Shown: in pieces, positions 11,214 through 20,831 of the stretch | How the letters are laid out: the number at the start of each line of letters is the position of its first letter | Numbering within the stretch: position 1 is the stretch's first letter | Source of the DNA: Leptodontidium sp. MPI-SDFR-AT-0119 | Taxonomy: Eukaryota > Ascomycota > Leotiomycetes > Helotiales > Leptodontidiaceae | Length of the DNA stretch: 64,000 bases | Reading direction: 5' to 3' | NCBI GenBank assembly: GCA_020726505.1 | Contig: JAHLEZ010000002.1 | Coordinates: forward strand, 1 to 64,000 | Notes under the pieces: generated by a model | Database searches by the model: none | The model's input: only the letters and a program-made list of their open reading frames with translations | Told to the model about the DNA's origin: nothing | Translations under genes and position numbers: made by a program

Positions 11214-12451
11214 ATGAGAATATCCGTGCCACTCGCTCACGTTCTCCAATCGTCTCGAGGAGTTAGTGATATCTTCAAGCATCAGAAGACCCAAATTCCC
11301 CTCCTCGCTGCTCTGGAAGATGGAGCATCGCCATTGGATAGCCATCCGATTGTTGTCATTGGGGTTTGTTTGCATGCTCGCCTTGTTTTGATTATCACTT
11401 ACACTTACAGGATGCGTTGAACTGGTGTCATACGGCCAGGATAGCCATTGGATCGCCGCCTCAACACTTCAACGCAGTAGTGGACGTCAGTACCTCTGAC
11501 CTTACTATCCCTTCACTGCTGTCACGACGGCGCTCATCCCCTCCACTGCACTTCTACAACTCTTCCACCTCAAAGTCGTATACGGCAAATGGTACCGAGG
11601 TTTCGTCAAACCCCCTTGGCATCAAAACATCAGGCTTTCTTTCACAGGATAAGCTCCATCTCTCTGATTTGATAGTGCACGATATTTTGTTTGAAGAAGT
11701 TACGGAATACGACTTTGACGACTGTGTATATTGCAACTGGAACTACGATACTGTGCTTCCTCTGGGGCTTTTCAACCAAAGCGCTTCTAGGAATTTCATG
11801 TCACCGATAGCAAAACTCACATTGGGTCAACTTCTTGACGAAAACGTGTTCTCATTGCGCCTTTCACGAAACACACATGACGGAATTGGGCAGCTGATTC
11901 TTGGAGGGCCTGTGGACAAAAGGTTTTCGGATGGTCCTGAATATACCATTCCAGTCACAGATCAGACCAATGAATGGGTGGAGAAGGCAAACTGGAAGGT
12001 GGCAGCAGATTCAATTTCTTTTGGAGATGAATCCACCGAGCAGTATATCCACCACACATTTCAAGGCCCAACGGTTGCAGTGTTCCACACTGTATTCTCA
12101 TGGGTCGTTTTTCCTCACAAATTGGCGAAGCAGTTGAATAAGGTACTGGGTGCTAAGCACTGGGGTCCATATGCCTTTTTTGACTGCGCAAAACGACCTG
12201 AGTTACCTGACTTGACTATTGTCCTTGCTGGCCAGAAATTTCTCATGACCTCTTATGATTATGCAATCGAGCAAAATGAATCCGGAAGAGTGTCGTGCAT
12301 GAGTGCGTTCTTACAGGGTGTCGAGCAGGACGGGATCATCTATTTGGGAAGTGCCTTTTTGAAAACGTGGGTTACAACTTGGGACTGGGAGCACCGCACG
12401 ATGGGATGTAAGTTTCTAGGTCATTCTATTGATTTTGAACAAGCTGACTAG
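11214..12451 (+). CDS. Pepsin-like protein with degenerate active site
   Basis: The fold belongs to aspartic peptidase family A1. Exon 1 (11214-11363) and exon 2 (11411-12451) join in phase 0 over a 47-base intron (GTTTGT...TTACAG), giving 396 residues. Family landmarks are TARIAIGSPPQHF before the first active-site loop, then LLDENVFSLRLSR and IGQLILGG. Both catalytic loops are altered. The first reads VVDVSTSDLTIPS instead of the usual D-T/S-G, keeping its Asp (about residue 75) but losing the Gly. The second reads VAVFHTVFSWVVFP, with His (about residue 276) where the second catalytic Asp should be. No clear signal peptide is visible. Peptidase activity is therefore unlikely. It could be a non-catalytic A1 homologue or an early decaying gene; the unbroken frame favours the former or recent loss. 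Confidence 0.7.
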
Positions 12452-12969
12452 TCTTCCATACAGTTACAAGAGCCATCCACACTGTCTGATATATGGTAAG
12501 GCATATTTGCCCTCGAACGGAGGACTGACAATACTATGCTATGCGGAGCGACAATTCTTTGAAGCATCCGACTGTGCCTCTGTGCTACTTGTTCTCTTAC
12601 CCAAGGTCAAGTTCAAGCATGCAGGTGCAATTTTCATTCTACAGCCACTTTCACAGAATATGTGTATCTACAACCCTGCCATGGAGTGATTTCCGTAGCA
12701 TCTCCCGGTCCACAAACCAACAGTTCCACTGGAACCCATGAGGAATATGAAGGCCATCAGCTGTGAACATCGACAGAACTTGCCCACACATTGTTATTTC
12801 GACGCCCATATTTGAGTGGCGACTTCTGGATTCCATGTCCAAATCATTAAAAACTGCTCCCCTCCAAGGCTGCTACTTCATTTGCTTGCTCATTGCCGCT
12901 GTAATATTCTCTCATGGAAAAGCCTCAATCGTATTCGATGGCACTCTGTATATAGGAACCTAGGAGCAA
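12452..12969. other. Intergenic
   Basis: Nothing supported here. This is the flank between the pepsin-like gene and the start of the recognisable GH55 relic. Confidence 0.5.
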
Positions 12970-14055
12970 AACGATGATAACCCAGAGTCCGAGGTTTCGG
13001 CCGCACGTGCGCTTGTTGCTACGGCAGAAGCAGAGCATGCTGCTGCGAATCTAGCTCGGATGAAATTTCCTCCGCGTAACAACTACTAATCACGACCTTC
13101 CCAGAAAGCCCAATATCGTCGAGGCGGTAGTGATTTTCCAGTAATTGACACTGGGCTCGGTGCCGCCGCGGCGTTAATTGCTGAAGTTCATTCCGCCGCC
13201 GAAGCCAAGCTCCGGAGTTTGATTCTCTACGAGCTCGACTTAACGGCGAGATCAGCCGGAAACAAAACGTCAGACAAGTAACTTCTGGATGGAGGGGCTG
13301 GAGCATCATGGAGCCTAGCTCGGAGAGGCGTCCTAGAGACAGTTAGGAATTTGCTAATCAGAATTGTGTCAGGTATGGAGAAACGTCAAAGGCTTTGGAG
13401 CCAAGGGTGATGGCATCACTGCAAGTCATGCTGTTCGTGCAAGATTTTATATCTGCTGACATGCTCGAGGATGATACCACGGCCATAAATCGTGCCTTAA
13501 GCGACGGCAAAAGGTGCGGTGCGAATTGTTTACCCGCCAGCAATAAAGGAGCTCTTGTCTACTTGCCCTCGGGGACGTACCTGGTTGGCTCCCCCATCTT
13601 ATTGGTATAAGACCCAAATGATTGGAACCGTGAGTAGAATCCAGAAGTTCCTTGACAACCTAATGGCTCTTCACTCCAACTAGTCCAATAGCTTCCCTGT
13701 CATTCGAGCTGCTGCCTCGTTCTTGGGACTAGGTGTCATCACCAGCAATGTTTATTATCCTGAGGGAGAAAGCGAAGAATGGTACATTGAACAGGTGGGT
13801 CTATTTCTGAGGATCATGAGGCACAGGATTGTGGTTACATTCTACAGTCTAATTTTTATCGACAAATTCGATACTTTACCATCGATATATCGCAGGCTGC
13901 AAAGAAAACGGGGACGAACCAGGTTGGCATCTGTAAATTCACTTTCTCTCTTTACCTCAGTGCCTCTCTGACTAATCGGATTGCAGTTGCTGAAAATGAA
14001 AGGGGTGGGTTTATGAGTGACTCAGTTTTCATAGGTCGAGCCTTTGGATTCTGTA
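12970..14055 (+). pseudogene. GH55 beta-1,3-glucanase relic, truncated
   Basis: GH55 enzymes degrade beta-1,3-glucan and are normally around 700-800 residues with two beta-helix domains. Only the N-terminal third is seen. In order: an Ala-rich N-terminal part (EVSAARALVATAEAEHAAAN) ending in a TAA at 13087; a second block in the same frame; FWMEGLEHHGA followed by TAG; then VWRNVKGFGAKGDGIT. A GC-AG intron at 13421-13469 joins this to DDTTAINRALSDGKRCGANC and VYLPSGTYLVGSPI. Near 13597-13601 one extra T shifts the frame before YWYKTQMIGT. Introns at 13630-13683 and 13795-13847 still look functional and give FPVIRAAASFLGLGVIT and WYIEQSNFYRQIRYF. The last recognisable piece is AENERGGFMSDSVF near 13990. 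The rest of the gene is missing, so this is a genuine relic and not only a mis-read gene. Confidence 0.8.
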
Positions 14056-14084
14056 AGTAATTCCATTTGCATATTGTGACTGTG

Positions 14085-14330
14085 GTACTCTGGGCTTGGA
14101 TGTGTTGAGTTTGAGTTTTTGAGGGGTGCTCTGTCAGGAATGTCTTGTACTTACAGCGAAGAGATTTGATATTACTTAATAACAATACTAAAATACAGCA
14201 TTAGTTAACAACAATCCCTGAGCAGCCTCAGACCTGGATACCTGAAGTAGAGAGTGCATCGGGAGTGGGTCCGATCGGTGTTGGGCTCGGCTCGCTTGAT
14301 TGTCGGGCCAACGCTCGCAACAAGCCGATA
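14085..14330 (+). pseudogene. Relic copy of the amino acid permease 3' end
   Basis: Bases 14091-14108 encode WAWMC plus stop, the same last five residues and stop as the permease gene at 22523-22540. The similarity continues into the 3' flank: TGAGTTT, GTCTTGTACTTA and GATATTACTTAAT are shared, and a later block around TCGGGCCAACGC occurs at about 14303 and 22743. By eye identity is about 75-80 percent over the first 100 bases, then patchy. The copy is in the same orientation as the source. It holds no ORF of its own. Confidence 0.7.
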
Positions 14331-15456
14331 AGCGAGACAACTTTTGTAGACAATATTAACGAAGATAGGTGTTTTGTTCCCAAATCATTTACAAATTTGT
14401 ATATTTGGTGCGGCGCGGCGTAAAACCCAACCCAATTAACCACGAAAAAGAAGATAGTTTTCGACTGGTAAAGGTCAAAGCCCTCTTCAAGCAGCCGGTA
14501 CTGGAATGTCCGTAATAACCACTCTAACCCGGGCCCTTCATGATCTCTACTTGCACCTCTGGTTGGATGAGGGATTGTCGACACCAGTGACCTTGGTCGC
14601 TGCTCTCACGGCCTTCCCTCAGGCTCGAAATAGAGAACCGTATAATGGCTTCTCGGAAGGAAATTTCCTTTTTGGAGTGTTTTCTCCTTCCTTTTTCTCA
14701 GTCATTACAATTGAACCCGAGCAAATCGCTTGCTTATTATAACTTTCTTTGATTTGCTGGATCGCCCAAAAGATACCAATAAGCTCAACAGAAATGTTGG
14801 CATTGAAAAGATATTGATAAAGTTCTTCAATTTTTGAGGGCAATGTTCCGGGTGATTCGAATTTTGGCGACCCAAAGTCCATATGGACTGACTGAGACGT
14901 GGGGAGGTAACCTCGAGAGTCGGGGCGTTTCTTCCAAATCAGTAAGTAAGCTTTGTTTACGGTAGAAAAACCTATTTTGTTTAACTCATAGTGGACGTGC
15001 AAGTTTTGGAGGGGCTTGGATCGACGATTGTATCTCGAAAACTGGCCAACCAGAACTTGGTGCTACAGAGAGGTCCACTTTGTGGAACGAACGACAGCCG
15101 CAAAGATCTCTCAAAATACCACACTGTACAACATCCACCAGCAGTCGCATAGATGAAGTTACATCAGCTTATTTGAGATGACCTGGATTTTGTCGTGTCT
15201 CGGCCGCTGATGATTACGGTTAGAGGAATGTTACTCTTCGAACTAACTTCAAGCTTCGTCTCTTTGAATCTGACTATCGTCTGCTGCTCGTGTAACAATA
15301 GCATCTTCCGTCTGTTCTCAAATATTCCGATGATCATCTAGATGCACATAAGCCTCAAGGCGTACAGCCATCTGAGCAACGTGACATTGTAGCCTAGACC
15401 CTCCAATCTTAATTTTATATCTGCAGATCGCCCCGTCGTGTCAAGTCAAGTCCACC
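14331..15456. other. Intergenic with two uncertain minus-strand frames
   Basis: Minus-strand frames at 14228-14584 (118 codons) and 14619-15002 (127 codons) are open, but I recognise no family and no splice sites linking them. The rightmost 450 bases should hold the promoter of the siderophore synthetase gene. Confidence 0.4.
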
Positions 15457-15516
15457 ATGCTGAAATCAACGATCGAATTAGCAGAGAACAAAAGCCCCTC
15501 GACGATCCAGAAATGA
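15457..15516 (+). promoter_or_regulatory. Upstream ORF overlapping the NIS synthetase start
   Basis: An ATG in a good context (CCACCATGC) opens a 19-codon frame whose TGA overlaps the first ATG of the synthetase frame as ATGA at 15513-15516. Such an arrangement can lower or couple translation of the main frame. It acts only if transcription starts upstream of 15457, which I cannot see. Confidence 0.45.
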
Positions 15517-17180
15517 GTTGCTTCTTCCTATGCAAGAAATCCGATGCCAGCAGCAGTTATCAGACTGCAGACTCAGACTCAGGAACGGAAAGCGCCAATT
15601 CAACAGCCGCAACAGTCGATACCGATCTGACAAGCATGAGTACCATGAGTGAACTTTCGAATCAAGAGAGAGCAGAATTTGCGTCTTTCTCGAGAGTTGC
15701 GGCTTGCTTGATCAATGAGAAACTCGTTGAATCGATGTTCACCAATACGATGGTTACGATTCCCCATCCAGGTTCATCAGAAGAGATTACCATTCAGCTA
15801 GCACAGAAGCCCGTCGTCGCTGGCTTTGTCCACCCCACTGAGCTTGGTACGAATATCACATACAATCGCATTCCTTTCAGGCTCAAAGGATCGTGTATGA
15901 TGAACATTTTTGGGAAGTGGGCGGGTGTAGACGTTTCCAAATTCCTGCTAGAACTCGACAACTCTGCGACAAACGTCAAAGCCGCGTACGACAACCCTCC
16001 TCCCGCTATTAGCCTAGACTCCCCACCCATTGATTGGGAGCAAAGTATCATCGAAGGGCATTCCATCCACCCATGGCATAAATGCCGATATCCTGTCGTG
16101 GATGACTTCAAAACTGCCAAGCTGTATTTCGTGACCATTCCTCGCGACAGAATAGATGTGATGGGCGAATACAACACCTGGATTAAGCAGCTCGTCACAG
16201 TCGAAGTGGAAAAAGATCGAACAGTTCTGCCAGTCCACGAACTGCAACTATCGAATGTTCTAGAGATATTCCCAGAAGCTCAAGTTCTTCCTCAGACAGC
16301 CATCGGTCGTCCTCAGAGCTCACTCCGCACAATATCCGTCACCTCGCAAGATTTCTGCATCAAGATCCCGCTCCCAATCAAGGTCACTTCGATTATTCGA
16401 ACAATACGACCATGGGCTATAACAATCGGTCACCGCCTTGAACCGGTCCTTCAGGTAATCGAGAACGCAGTCTCCGGCTTCAGCGGCTCCTTGATCATAG
16501 CCCGAGAATTCGCCGCAGCAGCCTCTCAAAGCGAACATCTAGGTTGCATCATACGAGAAAGCACCGAGTCGATAGTGTCAAGAACAGGGGACCGAATAAT
16601 CGTCTGCGCGGCGATGGTTGAGCATATTGATGCGATATGGGGAGAAGACTTCGATAGATCGATAGTGTTGAGAGAATTCTGCAGAGAGCTTTTCAGAATC
16701 ACACTACCTTCTGTTCTTCTCCATGGTTTCGCTTTGCAGGCGCATATGCAGAACTTGCTTATTCGAATCGATCCTGTCACTCGAGCGATCAAAGGCTTTG
16801 TAGCGCGAGATCTGGGTTCATTTCGGGTCCATCGGCCGACGTTCTTGGAGTCTACTTCGCTGGATATCGATACGTCGTGGATCTTGACGAGCGTTGACAC
16901 GCTGGATAAGATATATGCATATATATTGATGGTTGTCCATGATAATGTGGCATCAATGATTCGAGCTTTGAAACTGGTGGGCATGCCAGCATGGAGAATA
17001 GCAAGAGACGAGTTGGAACGATTCGTTCTCCCTGGTAATGAGCGAGCAGCCAGGATATGGCTTGCAAGTTCCACACGAGATACTCGCGCACATCTATCGA
17101 TGCAGTTGTTTGGGTTGGAGAGGGAGTGTCAGATCGTGGAAGCTCCGAATTACTTCTACTACTGTCAGTATCACGAATGA
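15513..17180 (+). CDS. IucA/IucC-type NRPS-independent siderophore synthetase
   Basis: The family uses ATP to couple citrate or related acids to amines or alcohols, making hydroxamate or carboxylate siderophores. The single exon encodes 555 residues from ATG 15513. Family motifs are GHSIHPWHKCR (about residues 182-192), corresponding to the bacterial GHPxHPxxKxR ATP-binding block; KIPLPIKVTSIIRTI (about 285-300); HGFALQAHMQNLLIRID (from about 404), the HGxxLExHxQN block; and GFVARDLGSFRVHR. The frame runs upstream to a GTG at 15438, but the first ATG in frame is 15513. The first 65 residues are Ser/Asp-rich. Most fungal siderophores come from NRPSs, so this family is uncommon in fungi. No siderophore transporter or NRPS adjoins it; the convergent neighbour is a flavin dehydrogenase. 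The product is unknown. Confidence 0.88.
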   Translation: MSCFFLCKKSDASSSYQTADSDSGTESANSTAATVDTDLTSMSTMSELSNQERAEFASFSRVAACLINEKLVESMFTNTMVTIPHPGSSEEITIQLAQKPVVAGFVHPTELGTNITYNRIPFRLKGSCMMNIFGKWAGVDVSKFLLELDNSATNVKAAYDNPPPAISLDSPPIDWEQSIIEGHSIHPWHKCRYPVVDDFKTAKLYFVTIPRDRIDVMGEYNTWIKQLVTVEVEKDRTVLPVHELQLSNVLEIFPEAQVLPQTAIGRPQSSLRTISVTSQDFCIKIPLPIKVTSIIRTIRPWAITIGHRLEPVLQVIENAVSGFSGSLIIAREFAAAASQSEHLGCIIRESTESIVSRTGDRIIVCAAMVEHIDAIWGEDFDRSIVLREFCRELFRITLPSVLLHGFALQAHMQNLLIRIDPVTRAIKGFVARDLGSFRVHRPTFLESTSLDIDTSWILTSVDTLDKIYAYILMVVHDNVASMIRALKLVGMPAWRIARDELERFVLPGNERAARIWLASSTRDTRAHLSMQLFGLERECQIVEAPNYFYYCQYHE

Positions 17181-17472
17181 GTGAGAATAGAGAGTACTTT
17201 GGGAGTGTTGGCGCTTCTAAAACAAGAAGCATAAACAAGAAAATAAGAAAAATAAATGTTGAGTCACGTATGCGAGAGGTTTTGTAAGATTATTTAGTTC
17301 AAGACTTTTGAGATGGCTATAAGTTGATCTCCGCTTAGAGTAGCTGGGATGCCACTAAAATTACAGCTACTTTTTATCCCAAGGCAAGATCAGAGTAGAT
17401 GCATGCCCAAATGAATGCAGAAGTTGAAAGAAGATGCTATGCAGCACCGCTTGGAGATCCATGTTGGCGGGC

Positions 17473-19319
17473 TCAAATTTCCGGCACACCTGCTACATGG
17501 TTCATAGCAGCGAAAGCAAATACCATCGCCGGACCAAGTGTTCCTCCAGCGCCAGGGTACGTCCGACCCATAACAGAAGCCGAACAGTTGCCAGCAGCAT
17601 AGAGACCTTCAATTGGTGTACCATCCTCCCGAAGAACTCTCGCATGCTCATCCGTCATCAAACCGCCTTTAGTTCCAAGATCACCAGGCCAGACTTGGAT
17701 AGCGAAGAAAGGAGCTTCGACCAAAGGACCGAGATTCGGGTTTGGCGTGGAGCTGCGATCGCCGAAATATCGATCATATACATAATCACCACGATGGAAG
17801 TCCTCGTCCTTTCCTAGGGCTGCCATGGCGTTGAAGCGTTGTACAGCTGAAGACAACTCTTCGGCGCCGATCTTGATCTTGCCTGCCAGCTCGGAGATAG
17901 TGGCACCTTTGGTGATCAAGCCAGAAGTGAAGGCGTCTAAAGGCGTCTTACCCGGAGGGTACTTCTCAAGCATATACTTGTTTCGATGTTGAGAGTCGAA
18001 GATGAGCCAAGCTGGGATAGCTGGGACGGTCTCATGCCGTTGGTACTGAGCATGACCACAGTCGACGTAGGATTGAGACTCATTCATAAATCTCTTGCCG
18101 TGGGAATCGACAATGATTGAATGAGGGAGAGACCGTTCAATAAGTGCGAAGTGTTTTTCGCCGCTTTCGGGATGGACGAATGTCGGTCCCCACCAGGCTT
18201 GGTCAAGAAGAGCAACAGCACCGCCGACAGCTTGACCGGCGTGGATAGCATCACCCCTAGGAAACAGTGAGTAAGCAGTTCTGAGATTAGAGACGTTCCA
18301 CAGAGAAAACAGAACATTGCTCCTTTTCCCAATATATAGAAACTCTGACACAGGAGAGAGAACAGTGTCTCCAGAACCACTTACATATCTCCATCAGGAA
18401 CCGCAGTCCACTTGTCACTTGCTGGGCCTCTGGTATACCTTTGACGCATAGCAGCATTCTTTGCGAAACCACCCGAACAGAGCAGAACGCCTCGATTTGC
18501 ACGTATGAGAGTCTCGACCCCATCCTTCTTCACCACAACACCTGTAACTTTGTCATCCTCGATATGGAGCTTCACCATTGGACATTCATTCCACACAGGA
18601 ATGCCGCGAAGCTTAACAAGCAGCAAGAGTTGGGCCATGAGTGACATCCCAAGTGTAACGGGCCATTGTCCCAACAGTCTCCAGAACAAAGTTCTGAAAA
18701 TTATGAGTAGGAACATACCAAATGTCTCCCACGTCCGCTTGAAGGTAACTAAGAACGGATACTCATGCGTATACATGGCAAACGGTCTCGCCATCTTGCG
18801 CTTCAACATCAGATCCTCCCAATCTCCCAATTTCTTCAAATCAAATACTTTTCCCTCAATAGTTCTACCCACCGCACCACCTTCCCTCTCAACATAGTAA
18901 TCCGGATATTCAGTTGAGTGGGTCCATTTGAATCCCACTTCCGCCAGCCACTTTACCATCTTTGGTCCCTCGGTCAGAAAAGCCATCTTGCGCTCTCGGG
19001 ATGAAGCTGGGCCGACATCGTCGCCAATGATCGTCTCTAGGTATTTGAGGGCATTGGAAATACTGTCTTTGACTCCGGCACGTTGGCTGAGGTGATTGTT
19101 AGGGATCCAGACTGCACCACCTGAAATGGCGGATGCGCCCCCAAGGTGAGTGGATTTCTCGATGAGGAGGGGTCGCAGGTCATTGAAGTGAGCTCGGAGG
19201 GCAGCGACGAGACCGGTGGCACCCGTGCCGATTATGAGGATATCGTAAGCGTCTTTTCGGATTGATGAGAGGCTATCTGAGGTGAAAGGTGTGGTCTCGG
19301 AGAGGGTTGCTTGAGACAT
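17473..19319 (-). CDS. KstD/fumarate-reductase-type FAD dehydrogenase
   Basis: This flavoprotein belongs to the FAD_binding_2 family, close to 3-ketosteroid delta-1-dehydrogenases. Exons 19319-18385 and 18256-17473 join over a 128-base intron (GTAAGT...CCTAG) as GDMGDAIHAG, giving 572 residues. The FAD site is YDILIIGTGATGLVAALRA (about residues 25-43), followed by GGASAISGGAVWIPNN. The C-terminal block GNCSASVMGRTYPGAGGTLGP matches the KstD motif with its catalytic Tyr and Gly. A hydrophobic stretch around residues 200-235 may touch a membrane. The substrate is probably a steroid-like or other cyclic ketone, but fungal homologues are poorly characterised. It ends tail to tail with the siderophore synthetase, about 290 bases apart; a shared pathway is possible but not shown. 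Confidence 0.88.
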
Positions 19320-20831
19320 CTTGAAGCTGTTTGAGATATTGAGTTGGCTCCCGGCGGAAATTTTACTCTTTATATCTCAAGACAAGGTTGCGTATGCTCT
19401 CAATACGAGGGGAATTATGACTAGAACAGAGTAGGAAACTGATTCTTTATATTTGGCGTAAGTTTTAGCTCCTGAATTGATGTAGACAGTGAATATCTCT
19501 GAAGTTCGTCAGGAGAAGAAGGTGTGACAGCTGGACAAGGTGAAGTTTAAGCTAAGTTGAAAGCCTGTGTTCACAAGTGCTTCTGAGCCGCGCTGTGAAA
19601 GTTGAGCCCAGTAATTTATTCAAATGATAGAAGGTTTCTAGAGGAGAAAAACAAATCATGAATCCACCCTTCGCTACGTCCCTGACTTTCGCTCACCTGA
19701 CGCCATTCACCTCTATTCTTGGTCAAGAGGCCATTTTCATATGATTAGGAGCATGTCCAAATATGGAAGCTTGTTTCTGTTGTCGAATCTTCAGACGAGT
19801 GTTATATGCACCGGGTCAATGAAGGTTAGATCGTGCTTTTGCGTGCCCAGATGGAACCGAGGTGGGCTGCAATTTCCACATCGTCGACTTATTCACCAAA
19901 CTTGCCAAGCTATTGGAAAGTAGACTTTTGATTAATCAATAATGAATTGGGTATGTACGGTCACATCCAGCCAAACCTGGAAATATAAGCCGCTTAAATT
20001 CTAGTCTACATCTGGGCTCATCTAACCCCCTTTTTTCGAGCCAGCGGCGGGACTCGCCTAACACAACCCAAGCCTTAAGTTCTCGGGAATGACGACTTGA
20101 AGGATCCATAGATATCTCCCCGCCGCTATTAAACTCTAGCGATGCGATCGTGCTGATAACGACTAAAGCTATCGGGACTTTCGTCTCTTAACAAATCCAG
20201 AGCGCCAAAGTCAGAACAACAGCTTGTGGAGCTTTTCTTGTCTCGTAATTTCACTTCTCCATATATTCTACTGGCATGTGGGCTTGGACATTCAGAGAGT
20301 CCCAGAATCTATAGTACTGTATGATGACGGTGGCGTGAAGTGTGATTTGCAGGGTTGCGTGCAGAAATATCACGAAGTCTACGATCTGACTTGGCGCTTG
20401 AAAACTCAAACCCAACAACACCACACCAGAAAACCATCGTCGTCGCCTTCGCCGACAACCACTCCACATTCTCCGTGACATTTGCCATCGTGGAGAACGG
20501 AGAGAGAAACGTTTCACCACGCGGACCAAACACAAGTGCAAAAAGGGTCTGAACCATGGATAGCCGGCAGCGTAGTTCGGTCCCAAGCCCGGGTTCTGAA
20601 GGGTTTGTCAATTTTTCCACAATTTTTCTGGTCTAGTCGCCGCATCACGTGCCATGACCCTTGACGCCGTCGCATCAACGCCGCTGGGTCGGTCCACAAA
20701 CGTAAGATTTTCATGAAAAATCTTTCCTTTCGTTCTTTGTATAAGTTGATCCTGGGTTCTCCTGTTCGAGTCAGTTTTCTTCTTCTGTGTATCTATCTTC
20801 ATTCTTGCTTGTTTCAGATCCTACTTTCAAT
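19320..20831. other. Divergent intergenic region
   Basis: This is the promoter region for the flavin dehydrogenase (leftward) and the amino acid permease (rightward). The short frames here show no family features. A C/T tract (CCCCCTTTTTTCGAGCC) near 20026-20042 resembles one upstream of the Zn2Cys6 gene near 53546. Confidence 0.5.
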
